From Akebia trifoliata (taxonomy: Eukaryota; Streptophyta; Magnoliopsida; Ranunculales; Lardizabalaceae): a DNA stretch of 64,000 nucleotides. A program made the position numbers and the translations under genes. The notes under the pieces were generated by a model that ran no database searches, was not told the origin of the DNA, and saw only the letters and a program-made list of their open reading frames with translations. Below, piece after piece: positions 1 through 11,770 of this stretch. The stretch covers positions 25,465,163 through 25,529,162 of the forward strand of contig CM030713.1 of the NCBI GenBank assembly GCA_017979445.1, in the 5' to 3' direction. Within the stretch, counting starts at the first letter, position 1. The number at the start of each line of letters is the position of its first letter.

Positions 1-924
1 TATATATATATATATATGTATAAACCAATATCAAAAATAAAAAAAATTAAGTAACCACCACATGGGCTGAAGGACCATGTAAAGACTGGACCGTGTCCTC
101 ATTTGGGGCACGTTGCCCCAGTGGCGCACCTTAGCTCTCTAGAGTTAATGGTCTAGATTAGGTACTAAAAGACCTATCGAAAATAAAGAAATAAATAAAT
201 AAACTTTTGTTCAACTTATCAAAGACTTTGAAAATGGACAGCCACTAAACTCTCAAATATAAATCCAAATCCAATGGAGAAAAAATGTCTTCTTTTAACA
301 GTTCTTAAAATTTTGTGCTTTATAAATGGCACTCAATCATTTTTCTGGGTGCTAACGTGACTATGTGGTCCATCTAGATAAGTGGTCCTTCAGTCCATGC
401 AACCCAATCTCATATATATTATATGTATGGGTAGGGATTCGTAGACACATGGAAAAGGAACTCATCAACCCTCAATTTTTACCATTAAGTAAATAACTTT
501 TAAAGGGGTTAGAAGTTTCAGAATGGGCTGATTTTTTATCCTCACAAAAAATAGCCTATTCCAAAACTTCTAACTGTATAAGACAAATGGTTGTCAACTG
601 GATTGTTAAATAAGAATTGTCACCTAATCCTAACCCTACGTTGCAATTTTATGCTAAATCTAAACAGAACAAAACGAGATGAGCTTGCAATTGTTCATCT
701 TGGAGATTGCCTGTGGAAGGAGACAGGCGAGGAATGTCTTTCATACAGTTTCTTTGTACTTTCGACTTCCCTTTTCTCTATCTTTTATGAAAGATGTGAC
801 TCCTGAAGAAGGCATTATCCTTAACTCCAAAAGTATGGTACGGATTACTGCGGCATACATCTACTACTTGGTTGCAAAACAAACTCTGAGTCATCTACTC
901 ACATGGCAAGACTGTGTCTTATTG

Positions 925-1156
925 GTGCAGACCACTAGAAATTCCCTCGAACATATGCTAGTCCAGAGACTATCCCGGTCCTTTCCACTCTGCTTTGGCT
1001 CTTAAATCATCTCTTTTAATACTCTTCATTTCAGTATTACGTGCAGACCACTAGAAATTCCCTCGAACATATGCTAGTCCAGAGACTATCCAGGTCCTTC
1101 CCACTCTGCTTTGGCTCTTAAATCATCTCTTTTAATACTCTTCATTTCAGTATTAC
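925..1156 (+). repeat. 116-bp head-to-tail tandem duplication
   Basis: Two units, 925-1040 and 1041-1156, each begin with GTGCAGACCACTAG and end with TTTCAGTATTAC. I can see only two mismatches (CCCGG/CCAGG and CTTTCC/CTTCCC), so the duplication is young compared with the decayed LINE sequence that follows it. Confidence 0.9.
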
Positions 1157-1174
1157 TGACATAATAGGAAAATT

Positions 1175-1480
1175 CACTATGCCCAGTATCCCGATTCATT
1201 TCTTATCTCTGTTTCTATCCCTAGAAGTCGAGTTGTGAATTGAAAAAATGATCCGTGATTTCTTATGGAATGACAAGGATGAAAATAGGAAACTCTGTCT
1301 TATTAAGTGGAGTCAGATTTGTCTGCTTTAGAACAACAGAAGCCTTGGCATTCAAAAACTCGGAAAGATGAGTTAGGCTCGTTTAGGGAAATGGTTATGG
1401 AGATTTGGGGAGGAAAGTCGAAGTTTATGGAAGGAAGTCCTTAAGGCAAAATATGGTGTTGATTCCATCTAACTCAGTTT
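1175..1480 (+). mobile_element. Degenerate L1-type LINE fragment (end of reverse transcriptase)
   Basis: Plus-strand translation gives IEKMIRDFLWNDKDENRK, then LCLIKWSQICL, then (in a shifted frame) [19 protein letters not shown]. This is the conserved stretch just after the reverse transcriptase domain of plant L1-type LINEs. It is broken by several stops and frame changes. It lies antisense to the AsnRS gene, in its 3' intron. Confidence 0.75.
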
Positions 1481-1675
1481 GCATAAAAGCCTATAACACT
1501 CTTGTAACACTAACGACAATATCCATCAAGTCTTTCTTAATCACCATTCACCATTCACCATACCGACCATGTTTCTAGCATTATAGATGTTAACATGCCA
1601 TGATAGAATCAAGATGACTTGAATTTACCACCAAAATTCAATTCTAAGGTTTCACAATGAAAGAATATGCAATAC

Positions 1676-4600
1676 CGGGAATTCAAATTTCTTCTTTGCT
1701 CTCAAAAGAAGTTCGATAGCATCAGTGTAAGTCAACTGGACAAAGTCTTTCTCAGCTACATCCTGATAGATAAAGGGGGGAAAGACAATGCTTCAATATG
1801 AGCTGGAAAATAGAAATCCATCAATAGTATTGTAAATGAACCAGAGAGCTCATACACTCAATCTATCGATAATTCCTTTCTCAATCCAAGAATTGAAGAA
1901 ATCCATGTCCTCTTTACAGTTCTCAAGGATGTACCTCACCTGCCATTCAAGAGAGTATATAACATTACACCATGTACAAAACTAAAGAAAGCAGTATAGT
2001 ACAGTATTGGATGGACTATAGATGAGAAAAGTAACCTACTACGTACTGGAGATAGGCAGTTGCACATGCCATGTCATCATTCAGATCGGCAAAAGCAAGT
2101 TCCGGTTCAATCATCTTGCAATACGGGAAAAAAAGACTGGTTAGATATTCTGTTCAGATATGAAAGCAACCGTGAAGCTCAACAAATAGAAGAGGAAAAC
2201 AAGATTGAAAATTGAACCAGAATAAATTTAAAAAAAACAGTTAAAGAATTACCCAGAATTCTGCTAAATGCCTGGAAGTATTCGAATTTTCCGCTCGAAA
2301 AGTTGGACCGAATGTGTATACCTGATATCAATAACATAATTTAGTCAGGCACATTATAAAACAGGACCAAGTCATAGTATCAGACAATCCGTTAAACAGC
2401 TCAGGGAGAGATATATACATCAGAAAGTGCAGAAGCGTAAGTCTCAGCATTAAGTTGGCCAGAGACTGTCAAGAATGCTGGTTTCCCAAAAAAATCCTGG
2501 CACAAGATGGAATGAGAAATAGCATCAATAGGTGTTCAAGAATACTTTAACTAAACAATGAAAATTAACATGGTGGCTGCTATAAGCCCAAGTTCTCAGC
2601 ACAAGTGCAAGTGTTCTCTTTATCTACTAGAAGTATTCCCTCTAGGATCGGCTATGCCATATGCAGGACTACAATGGAATCTGGCCATCATCAAACTGTC
2701 TACTTTGACGAACAACCAGACTCGTGGACAAAAATATTAAATTGAATAATTGTGTCAGCATCAGGGGATCTTGATGTTTAGGAGAGACAAACATTTCATG
2801 TTTCCTTCAATACTCCATAGATAATACACTTTTCATAGGTAATATGAAAAAAATCTTTCTTATTTCCTATCAAGACACAGAAAAATTCATCTTTATATTT
2901 CTCATTTGGGGGATGGTAACATATATATTAGCAAAACGTTTACGGGCATAGTTTTGTTTGCTATCTGATGTTCAATATCAAGCAACAACCATTCATTCCT
3001 CTACATGATCACTAGAAGTTTCCAAAGCAATTTCTATCTAATTATAAGATCAATGAGATAGGTTAAATCAAGATTCAGATAGTTATCTGCAATCTTGTAA
3101 CTTGACTTGCACAAATAGCAAAAAATATGCAGTTTTTGGATGGAATAGAAAGGGCAAAACTTAAATTGAAATGCAGATTCACCTGTGACCAATCAATTAA
3201 ACCATCCTTAGTTGTAGGAATAGTACTGACTGATGAATCCATAGCTTCTCGGGAACTTGGAATCTGCCAAATGAACCAAAGCCATAAGAAGCATAAAGAA
3301 ATAGTAAACCACTGGTGATACAAACAACAAACATAGAAGATGGCTCAGGGTGCACTAATTTTGCAGCTTCTCATATAGTATTGTAAACCCATTACTCAGC
3401 TTCCCCCAAGGATCGAAATGATTAGAATGCTATGAAACATGCATTCAAAAGTGATTCTAGCATGGAAAAATAAGCAAGAATAAAAGGAGCGGGTGAAAGA
3501 AGACTTGGATTATTTAAAAGAGAGTGGCAGCAGGCGCGAGCAAGTGAGATTCTTATGGCCAACGTTTGCATTATGCAATTTGATTGATTTCGATGTGTTT
3601 GGTAATTGGTATAGCTAAATGGTGCGACTTGGCAATTCTTATCTTGGGTAACAACAAGCACCCTTAACAGAAATGCAAGAAGAAACTCCCCCTCCCGAGA
3701 ATCGTCAACTCACACGATCGCACAACTCGGGGAATGGACACACGAGGTAAGGGCCCAATAAAAACAATAAATAACGAATGATCAAACATTAAATACAACA
3801 AAGAAATAAACTGGGGAAGAGGTAGGGAACATACCAAAGTAGTCACACAGAACTGTTCACCAGCTCCTTCACAATCCGAAGCAGTAATAATTGGGCTTGA
3901 AACCCAAACAAACCCATTTTCTTGAAAAAACTTGTGAGTAGCATATGCCAAAGCATTCCTCACTCTTGCAACCTTAAACCAGCTTGAACAAACATAAATG
4001 ATCCATATTATTCTCCAAAAGAGGAAGAACACAAGGTACCAAACTATTGTCAAGTTCATCAGCAAATTGGAAAGCAATATCAGCGTTTAAACAAGTAAAA
4101 GTTGCAACATCGTCTACATGCCATGTGTAGTATTTGTAGGCCAAAACCAATTTGCAGCTAAAGCAAGGAAAATAGCAGGCAATGTCTCACAAGAATAACA
4201 GTATAACATAAGGGGATCTGAAAATAAGATGTATCAAACTAATGGTTGATGAGAGCTTCAAATGAACAATTTATTATTTAAAGCAAACTCGTGTGAAGTG
4301 TCACAACTTAAAAACAAATATTTTTGTAATTGATAAGAAATAAAACATGATATCTCCAACATTATGACACTTAACAAGAAACAGAAGCATACCGCGCCAA
4401 ATGTGTTTGTTCGGGGACGAAGATGAGCTTTGGTTCTCAAAAATTCTCTGCTCACTCTTTTCTTTTGAATGGGAAAAGAAGGGTCACTCCTTCCAATCTA
4501 TGAGAGAGGATAAAGAGGGTATAAGCAAAGTTGTCTCACAAAAAGTAGCAGCATGCAAGAAACTCAAGAAAAATGTCTCTGTGTCTCAACATGTGCAAGA

Positions 4601-7600
4601 TTTTTCTTTCATTTAAGGAGTTATTCTTAATTTATGCATTTGCCTTTTTGTTTAGTTTTCCATTCTAAAAAAATAAAAAACTTTGAGAAATGAAGAACAA
4701 CACTTCGTCGATCCTGACAAAGAAAGCTTTGACCAAACAATCATGTACCATCAATCATCATTATCCTCATCAAAGCCTTATCTGAAACAACTAGGGTCAG
4801 CTAAACGAATCTTGTTCCCACATCATTTTGGTCTTCCACTCAATCTTTTAAGCCATTCAACTTGCACATTCCTTCTGATTTGAGCTGATTTGAGTTGTTA
4901 TTAGTCTTCGTTGCACATGACTAAACCATCCCAATCACCATTCCCTTAGTTTATCACCAATTGGAACTGCTCCTAATAGCATCCTACATCTTCACTAATT
5001 CATTCAATTTCTAATTTTTTCTCTCGTAACATTTCTACTCATTTATGTCAACATCCTCACCTCTATTACACTCAATCCATGAACATATTTCTTGATTACT
5101 CAGCATTCAACTCAATAAAGCATGGCTGATCTTATCATCATCTTATACTATCTTCCTTTAAATTTTGGGAAATGTCGAACACATAAGCACTTGAAAATCA
5201 TACTCCAGTTTAACCATCTTAGTCTAATTTTATGGGAAACATTCTCTTTAATCTCTCTATCCATCGTAAGAGATTTGCCACAGTAACTTCCAATTATGTA
5301 AATGTTGAAAAGATTAACACATAATTCAGGTGTATATATAAATATAAGACTAGCACCTGCATTGAATGCTTTTTCACACACTTGTAAATAGAGATACATG
5401 CATAGCATGCAAAGAATACTAGCTAATATTATTTGTTTCTTACAAAAAAATTTATAGGTAAGCTGGTTCTGAACCCACAAAATCAAAGTTGCATTACAAC
5501 AAGTCTACCAAGCTATGGGTCCAAGGCTCCAAGCCCCAATTTCTTTCTTGCAGTTAGTACGTCTATCAGTTGCAAGCTTCAACATAATAATAATTCCTAC
5601 ATAAGCATCTGTGACTGACCATTAACATTGTACAGATAATATATCAGTAGAAACAAATAATAATAACCGTGAACTAATGTCCAAGTGCCAAACACGAAAG
5701 CCATAAGTTCCTTACCGTAATGATTTTTTCAACCTTCAGTTCAACTTTTTGCTTGGATCCTTGACTACTAACTAGAACCCCTTCTACCGACACAGATGCA
5801 CCAGTTGTGATGAAGCCAGATTCCACCTAGAACAACCAGCAATTTTTTCTCAGGAGATTTTATGCCCAACAAGAGAACAAGGGATTACTAAAAGTGATAC
5901 TATCGCATATGAGCAAAGTAGCAAACCATAAACAGCTACTCCTACATATATAATACACAATACCCAGTACCAATATTTATTTCTTTTTTTTTTATAAGTA
6001 CCCAGTACCAATATTTCTTCATGGTCATTTCAAGTTACATGGTAAATAATTTTATTTAAGAAGAATCTTCAAAGCCCTTTGTTTTATCTTTCTTTTTTTT
6101 TTAAAGACCTTTAACCCTCCTTCAACACCTGAAAAAGGTTCTTACGAAGAAATAACCCTTATTGTCACCAACCCGACATTAATATAAAAGAAGAGGAGCT
6201 ATGTGAATAAAATGCATTGCCTCCGGTAGCTATATCAATGGAATGGAAGGAAAACAACTAACTTCAACAATAAAACCAATATAAGTGGGCATCGTACGAC
6301 ACTCGGGAATGAGAAAAACATTGTTCACTACTGTTTCAGAAATTCTTCGACGGATTAGATGGTATATAAATATTCTAAGATTATCCTATTTTTCTACACT
6401 GAAATGCATTTTTTACAAACATTAGCGGTACATGCATTAGATCAGAATATTTCATCCCAAGGTCATGCAGTAGAACTATCAAGTGTCTTCAAAAAAGGTC
6501 CAGTTAATCGAGTAAGAAGTTTATGGCAGGAAATGCACACCAAAGTACAGAACACTTAGTCAAAAACATAATGAATCCTTAAAAGAGAATATTTTATGAT
6601 TGAAAAATGTTGAATTTTTTGGCTTTTTAGCTTCATCTACTTGTGACCAGTAAACTAAGCACTCATCACACATTCAAAAAAAAAAATATCCTGTATAGAT
6701 TATATAGATAAACCAAGTAAGAATTTTTTTTCCTGTTTTCTCCCTTTTTGAAGTTTTCAGCATGCTAAGTTGGTTAATGTCTATGAGTGTTGATGCCACG
6801 AAAGGGGTTCAAAACCCGCCTTCACTGACAAATTACTAACCGCTAACTCACTCACTTCACAAAAAATATAAAAATTTAATCTCACCAGATGGCACATTCA
6901 ATTTAAACAATCTAGAATTCAATTTAACATATACAAATCACAATTTATGAAGAACATGTGTACCTTCAAGAAAATACCTGATCATAGCCTTCAGCATCTG
7001 AGTTTATGACACATTGCATGTTGGAAAGACATGAACCATCATTAACCTGAATTTATAAAATAAAAAAAATGGGAAGTGATGAGTGCACCCCTGCTTTTGA
7101 TAACTGGAGAACCCCTCCTCATCGAAAGACATATTTGCCCTTATCAAATGCAAAGTTTGATTGTTGGCCTTTGTTCCAAAACCAAGTTGACTAGCCCGAT
7201 TCATCTCATCTCGGATGAGAAAAACCATTTGGCTCTGTTTAAATTTAGTTATTAATACACATTTGTATTTAAATTATTACAATGTTTTATTAAATTAGGT
7301 GGATAAGAATATGCTCAGTCACAAGATCGTATTTCTATTTAGATAATAAATATAAATATTTAAATAATTGAAAATTAATTATTTACTAAAAAATACAAAA
7401 AACCAATACTAAGTTGACTAGCCGATTCATCTAATCTCGGACGAGATAAACCATTTAACTCGGTTTAGATTTATTTATTAAAAAATGTTTATATTCAAAT
7501 TATTGTAATTTTTTTTATTAAACTAGGTGGATCAGAATATCCTCAGTCACAAGATCGTATTTCTATTTAAAGAATAAATATTTTAATCATTAAAATTTTA

Positions 7601-8413
7601 ATAATTTACCAAAAAACTCTTATTCAACGAGTTTTATTAAATTGACCAATATTCTCAAAATATGGGACGAGTCATAAGGATCTCAAACAAGTCAATATGA
7701 GGGATGATTCTGATTGAAAGATATCTCTTTCTCGGATGAATTTTAAAACCACGGTTCTTTGCCAAGGAAATAAAGGCAATTTCATCTTTTCACCAAGAAA
7801 GGGAGCCCAATTATCAGAAACAAGGGTGCCCCAATTCCTTCCCTTCCAAAATGTACTAAAAATGTAAGCAAAAATCAGAGCTAACTACATTATTTCGAAC
7901 AAATTGCGGGGAAAAAGAAACAAATTTGATAAGAGAGCGAATTACAACCTCGAGAAACGTAACGCTGGCCTGCGCTCTAAGTGTTCGAACCCAACCTCTC
8001 AAGGTGAGATTCTGCCCTAATCGATCCAACCCTTCATCGGGCCCTCTCTTAACATCAAGGATCCTCAACCGCTTTCGAAATTCCCTAACTTTTGTTCCAG
8101 TTTCAACATTGGGCTTTTCGAACACTTCAGGTTTCGCCTTCTCGACTGCCTCACCAGGTGAGAGAGCTCCAGAGATTGAACTACAGAAACATCTCTGATT
8201 AGAAACATAGAATGTTGTACGAGCGCGGGAAAGTTGGTGGGAGAAACGAGGGTGTCTATGAAGAAATGGCGGGAAAATAGAATTGTTTGTTATGTTTTTG
8301 AATCTTGAGAGAGGGTTTTTAGGGTTTCTGGTTCTGTAGATGGAGAGAAAACGAGCGGCTGAGTTGGGACAGAAGCGAAGAGAAGAAGAAGCTGGAGCTA
8401 AAGCAGAAGCCAT
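1676..8413 (-). CDS. SYNO: Asparagine--tRNA ligase, chloroplastic/mitochondrial (3' end outside window)
   Basis: It charges tRNA-Asn with asparagine in the organelles. Exons (minus strand, transcript order): 8413-7949, 7046-6978, 5826-5716, 4497-4393, 3972-3835, 3263-3183, 2496-2419, 2321-2253, 2114-2040, 1939-1856, 1762-1676. They join in frame to 454 residues, against about 567 in Arabidopsis (recalled). The ATG is the first after an in-frame TAA 18 nt upstream. Residues 1-90 are rich in Ser, Arg and Pro and lack acidic residues at the start, like a dual chloroplast/mitochondrial transit peptide. The OB-fold anticodon-binding domain covers about 130-220. The class II core follows: motif 1 region near [20 protein letters not shown] (270-289) and motif 2 [11 protein letters not shown]...HLAEFWMIEPE (353-377). 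Motif 3 should lie in the missing last exon. [20 protein letters not shown] separates it from the aspartyl and lysyl enzymes. The first donor is ambiguous (GAG/GTTGTA or 3 nt later). The protein family is certain; the organelle location is inferred from the ortholog (NS1/OVA8, At4g17300). Confidence 0.95.
5440..5535 (-). mobile_element. tRNA-derived SINE, family A copy 1
   Basis: The reverse complement reads GGACCCATAGCTTGGTAGAC, a tRNA-like A box, then TTGTAATGCAAC and GTGGGTTCAGAACC, a B box. The same order of motifs is seen at 36310 (plus) and 17895 (minus). It lies in the AsnRS intron between the exons at 5716 and 4497, in the same orientation as the gene. Confidence 0.55.
6755..6835 (+). 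mobile_element. tRNA-like SINE head
   Basis: GCTAAGTTGGTTAATG resembles a tRNA A box, and GGGGTTCAAAACCCGCC about 38 bp later is close to a consensus B box. The region between does not fold as a full tRNA, and the rest is AT-rich, so this reads as the polymerase III head of a SINE and not as a functional tRNA. It lies in an AsnRS intron, antisense to the gene. Confidence 0.45.
7185..7640. repeat. Diverged ~227-bp tandem duplication in AsnRS intron 1
   Basis: AGTTGACTAGC...CGATTCATCT at 7185 recurs at 7412. Both copies are followed by the same run of landmarks (ACCATTT, TTAGGTGGAT or CTAGGTGGAT, CTCAGTCACAAGATCGTATT), with many substitutions. It is an old duplication inside the intron, clear of the splice sites. 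Confidence 0.75.
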
Positions 8414-8542
8414 TCGTCTTGGCTGCTGTTACGGTGTTATCTCTCTCTGCGCCCACCAGTGGAACCGTTTTATAGTCGTTTAGGTGTCAACGTGGCACAT
8501 CATATTTGATGTGTTTCGATTGAGCCGTTATTTACGGACTCC

Positions 8543-8664
8543 AAATTTTCACTCGGTCGACGTGGCAGTGGCAAGGGCACACAATCATAGATATTTTCTT
8601 CGGGATACAAATGGGAAAAGATCCATGGTTCTGTGCACTTGCCACATCAACCGAGTGAAAATTT
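8543..8664. mobile_element. 122-bp foldback MITE, 130 bp upstream of the AsnRS ATG
   Basis: The ends are a perfect 15-bp inverted repeat, AAATTTTCACTCGGT and ACCGAGTGAAAATTT. The arms stay complementary through GACGTGGCA / TGCCACATC, GGCACACAATCATAGAT / CATGGTTCTGTGC and CCGAAGA-type blocks, so nearly the whole element folds into one hairpin. A partial relative lies at the right window edge (63915-64000), and a looser one at 13459-13602. I could not settle a target-site duplication. Confidence 0.75.
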
Positions 8665-9649
8665 CAAGTCAGACAATCATTGGTGGTTTCGATTCGAACA
8701 CTGTGAGTGAGACTCAAATCTAGAGGCTAGTACCTTTAAAAATAAAAAATAAAATCTATGGCTACTGAAAATTTTGCCCCTCCATGTTTTGGTGAATATT
8801 TGAACTACGCTTGTGTTTTCAAACTGAGGATATGCCCCTTGGCCTCAGTCTACTCTCGAACACTAGAAGAAAATGATTTAAATACCCTCATCTTCAATTA
8901 CTAATAGAGAAATCTTGATTTTTCTCATTACAAATTGTCATCCTCAAGCTATTCAATGTTTACAGTAGATTATTTCTAACTTCAATACATCGTTTTCAAC
9001 CTCATACCTCATTTTATTATATTATGGACAACCCTTTATTTCTCTACCCGAAAAGTCATAATTTTCACTCTTCCAATTTTTATCTTATTCTTGAGATTTT
9101 GAGGTTGATTGAGATAGATTTTCAAAGTTGAAGATAGATACAAATTTTTATCCAAGATGTTGAAGATAACTGATTTTGAGAATAAAAGTACATGGATTTC
9201 GATCAAAGATTGATGAGGAGGGTGATTAAATCAATTTCATTAGTTTCTCATGAAATGCCAAGATTAAGGAATATGACATCAATTTGAAAACGTTGGGGTA
9301 TCTCATATAATCACCAAACACATGGAATAATAGATCTCAATTGTAGTAATGTGATTTTCAACTAAGGAAAATCACGTTACCGTTTAAGTTTGAAGTCATC
9401 ACCATTTATTTTTTTATTTGGAAATGGTTATGAATGAGAACTGAAAAAATTAAAGATAAAAGTTTTATTTGTAGTGATTCACTAATGGGTAATGGTATGA
9501 TCTTGTAAGAATCTAAATAAGAGACTTCGATTAAAGAACAAGAAAAGTGTTAGGCATCCCATTTTCTTCAAACTAAGATAGTTACACATTTTTACTTAGT
9601 CATTTTGAAAAAAAAAACATTAGAAGATGGAAGCATGATAAAGTATTCA

Positions 9650-10320
9650 TGAGATGTGTAAACACTCTCATTTGCACAAATCCATTATAAATTTTCAAAA
9701 ATCTCAAATGATTTTGATTAAAAGTCCAAATCCCTTCAACGGACCCACTTGTATAATAGTTGTCACTTGACATATTTCTTCATGCATAAAGGCACAGATG
9801 CATTACTTTATATTAATTTACATGCTCAAACATTATCCCTAGTCCAACCTCATCCAACTCCATAATCCATTTTCGACCTAATTTCATACTCACTTCTCAA
9901 TTTCATATCCAATTTCCATTAATTAATTCATTATCCATAGTCTAATCCAATATCAAGGTCACATTCAAACCTAATTCAAATATCTAAACATAGATCATCT
10001 TGAGTCTATAACCTAAGTCCAAAATCAAAATCTAATGACAAGCTCATTTTAAGCCCATGGTCTTATACCTCTATCCAAAAGAGGACACATGGTGGTTTTT
10101 CGTAAGCTCCAATACCCAATACTCCAGCTTAATTGAAGAGTTAACTTTCTTGAAAAAACCCAAGAATGTCATTCTCAAAAAGTGAGATCAAACAAAAAAG
10201 ATGTTTTGGTCTTTAGTAAAAATCTACAAGTTGAGAGAACTCCCTATCCTATTTCCAAAATGTAAGAATTTTCAAGTACATACATGAAATTCTCTCATTG
10301 GTTTATTTAAAAGACATATA
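9650..10320 (+). mobile_element. Old 5' part of an LTR of the 23480-25491 family
   Basis: It follows the solo LTR at 23480 in order: TGTAAACACTCTCATTTGCAC opens it, then the ACATGCTCAAAC region, runs of CCTAA/CCAA-rich sequence, GACACATGGT, AAGAATGTCATTCTCAAAAA, TTTGGTCTTTAGTAA and TCAAGTACATACATG. Similarity fades after about 10320. It is heavily diverged and has no preserved 3' end. Confidence 0.65.
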
Positions 10321-10472
10321 TCTACTATTATTTTTGGGAATAGTTTCATAATAATGTACACACAAAAAAATGTGATACCAAAATAAAGTTGAAAATTTTG
10401 TGTCAACTTTTTTTTAAGAAATTTTATCACCACCATTCTGACAAATATATTATTGCTTTTGGTATAAAACAT

Positions 10473-11770
10473 GTGTAGACACCCAATTTGAATGGGTTCT
10501 CACTCGAAAGGACCAAACAATTTGTTTTTTTAATCAAAAACCTGTCAACAGATGTAAAAGTCAAAATCTTCAAAATTCGATATTTTATTCAAATCAAATG
10601 GTCCTAAGAACTTTAATGGTTTCATGGACACACAATAAGGCTTCTAAGCACCACTCCAACCCCGAACCTACTATCAAGTCTCGAACCCATTTCTAAGCCC
10701 ATTGATCCATAATCATCATAAACATCATTAAAGTCATACTTTAAGGCAAATCTAACTTTAACCGTAACCCTAGACCTAAATCAATTCTGATGGAATTTTT
10801 ACTTAAGTACAAGCCAATCTCAAGTCCAACACACAAAGGCGTTCTAATTAAAACCTTAATCTAACTCAAACTCATATCAATATCCATGATTATAGCCAAT
10901 CAAGATCCATACAACCTTTGATCATCAAGGGGACACTTGTCACCACCACAACTCACTTACCAAATCCATTCTACTCAATTTCATAGTTACCCTCAAAAGC
11001 TAACCAACTCACACCACATGTTATAATATATCATTATCATCTTATCCAAAAATTCATCACAAGCAAACCCCACACCCCTTCTCCTTAATTTCCTCACCTA
11101 ACCCACCATAAAACTACACATATCTACCACAATGGGACACATGTCACCACCAAATTCACCCTCCCAAAAACCTAACCGTTTAAGCCTTATTCTTTTACCA
11201 AACACCCACACCTTTCAATCTCAACCAACACTCAATCTAGGAATGGGTTGCCTAACCAACCCAATTGGATCTTATTCACTATGGTACCCCTTCCAATATC
11301 AAAATTACAAACACCTCATGCCATTATCCTTTAACTTCCAACCTTGGACATTTTTTACCTTAAAAGCAATCCAAGAAACCTATAAAAAATCATCTCCCCC
11401 AAAAAAACTCGTGCTCTCAAGCCCTCCTAAGAAATTTTAAAAATCTTCTTCAATCTCTACTCAATTCTCCATCTTTATCTCACTAACTTTCTATTTTCTA
11501 AAAAAAAGACTCATACAATTTCATTGAAGATTTAAGAAGAAGAAAGAAAAAAATAATAAATAAGGTCATAAGATGGGTTGGAGACAAAAATATTACACCT
11601 CATCTCCCCCCCTATTTATCTCCCTTTTTATATCTCATTATCCCTCACTTATTTAATTTTGATTTTGAAGACCTTTAAGATTAAATGCTGACCCTCTCCT
11701 ACCTTCAATATATCGAACTTTGATTCGATCAAAAGTGTATGTGTTGTAATCATTTTAAAAAGAAAATTGT
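10473..11770 (+). mobile_element. LTR remnant of a related family
   Basis: It begins TGTAGACACCCAATTTG, nearly identical to the start of the 23480 LTR (TGTAGACACCCCAATTTG). It later shows the shared landmarks ACACATGTCACCACC, a TATA-like CCTATAAAAAATC, TGCTCTCAAGCCC and CCCTCTCCTACC...TCGAACTTTGATTCGATC. The ORF at 11132-11440 inside it has no family match that I recognise. The right boundary is uncertain. Confidence 0.5.

Larger units (their letters stand above)
1..1675. other. 3'-ward intron of the organellar AsnRS gene, running off the left edge
   Basis: No exon of the synthetase can be seen here on the minus strand, although about 110 C-terminal residues (including class II motif 3) are still missing after the exon at 1676-1762. 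That exon ends in a good donor (CCG then gtattg on the minus strand), so this stretch is read as an intron whose acceptor lies beyond the window. It starts with a (TA)n run at 1-17 and holds a plus-strand LINE fragment with a 116-bp tandem duplication. The rest is AT-rich and unassigned. Confidence 0.6.

Noticed and set aside
3127..3318. Plus-strand ORFs overlapping AsnRS exons, including 7926-8198.
   Set aside because: They are antisense shadows of exons that match a known protein on the minus strand.
6755..6835. A tRNA gene, because of good A-box-like and B-box-like sequences.
   Set aside because: There is no acceptor stem or cloverleaf pairing. The spacing and flanks suit a SINE head.
8311..8325. 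A telo-box (TTAGGGTTT) near the AsnRS start.
   Set aside because: It lies inside coding exon 1, where it encodes Asn-Pro-Lys of the transit peptide, so a promoter role is unlikely.
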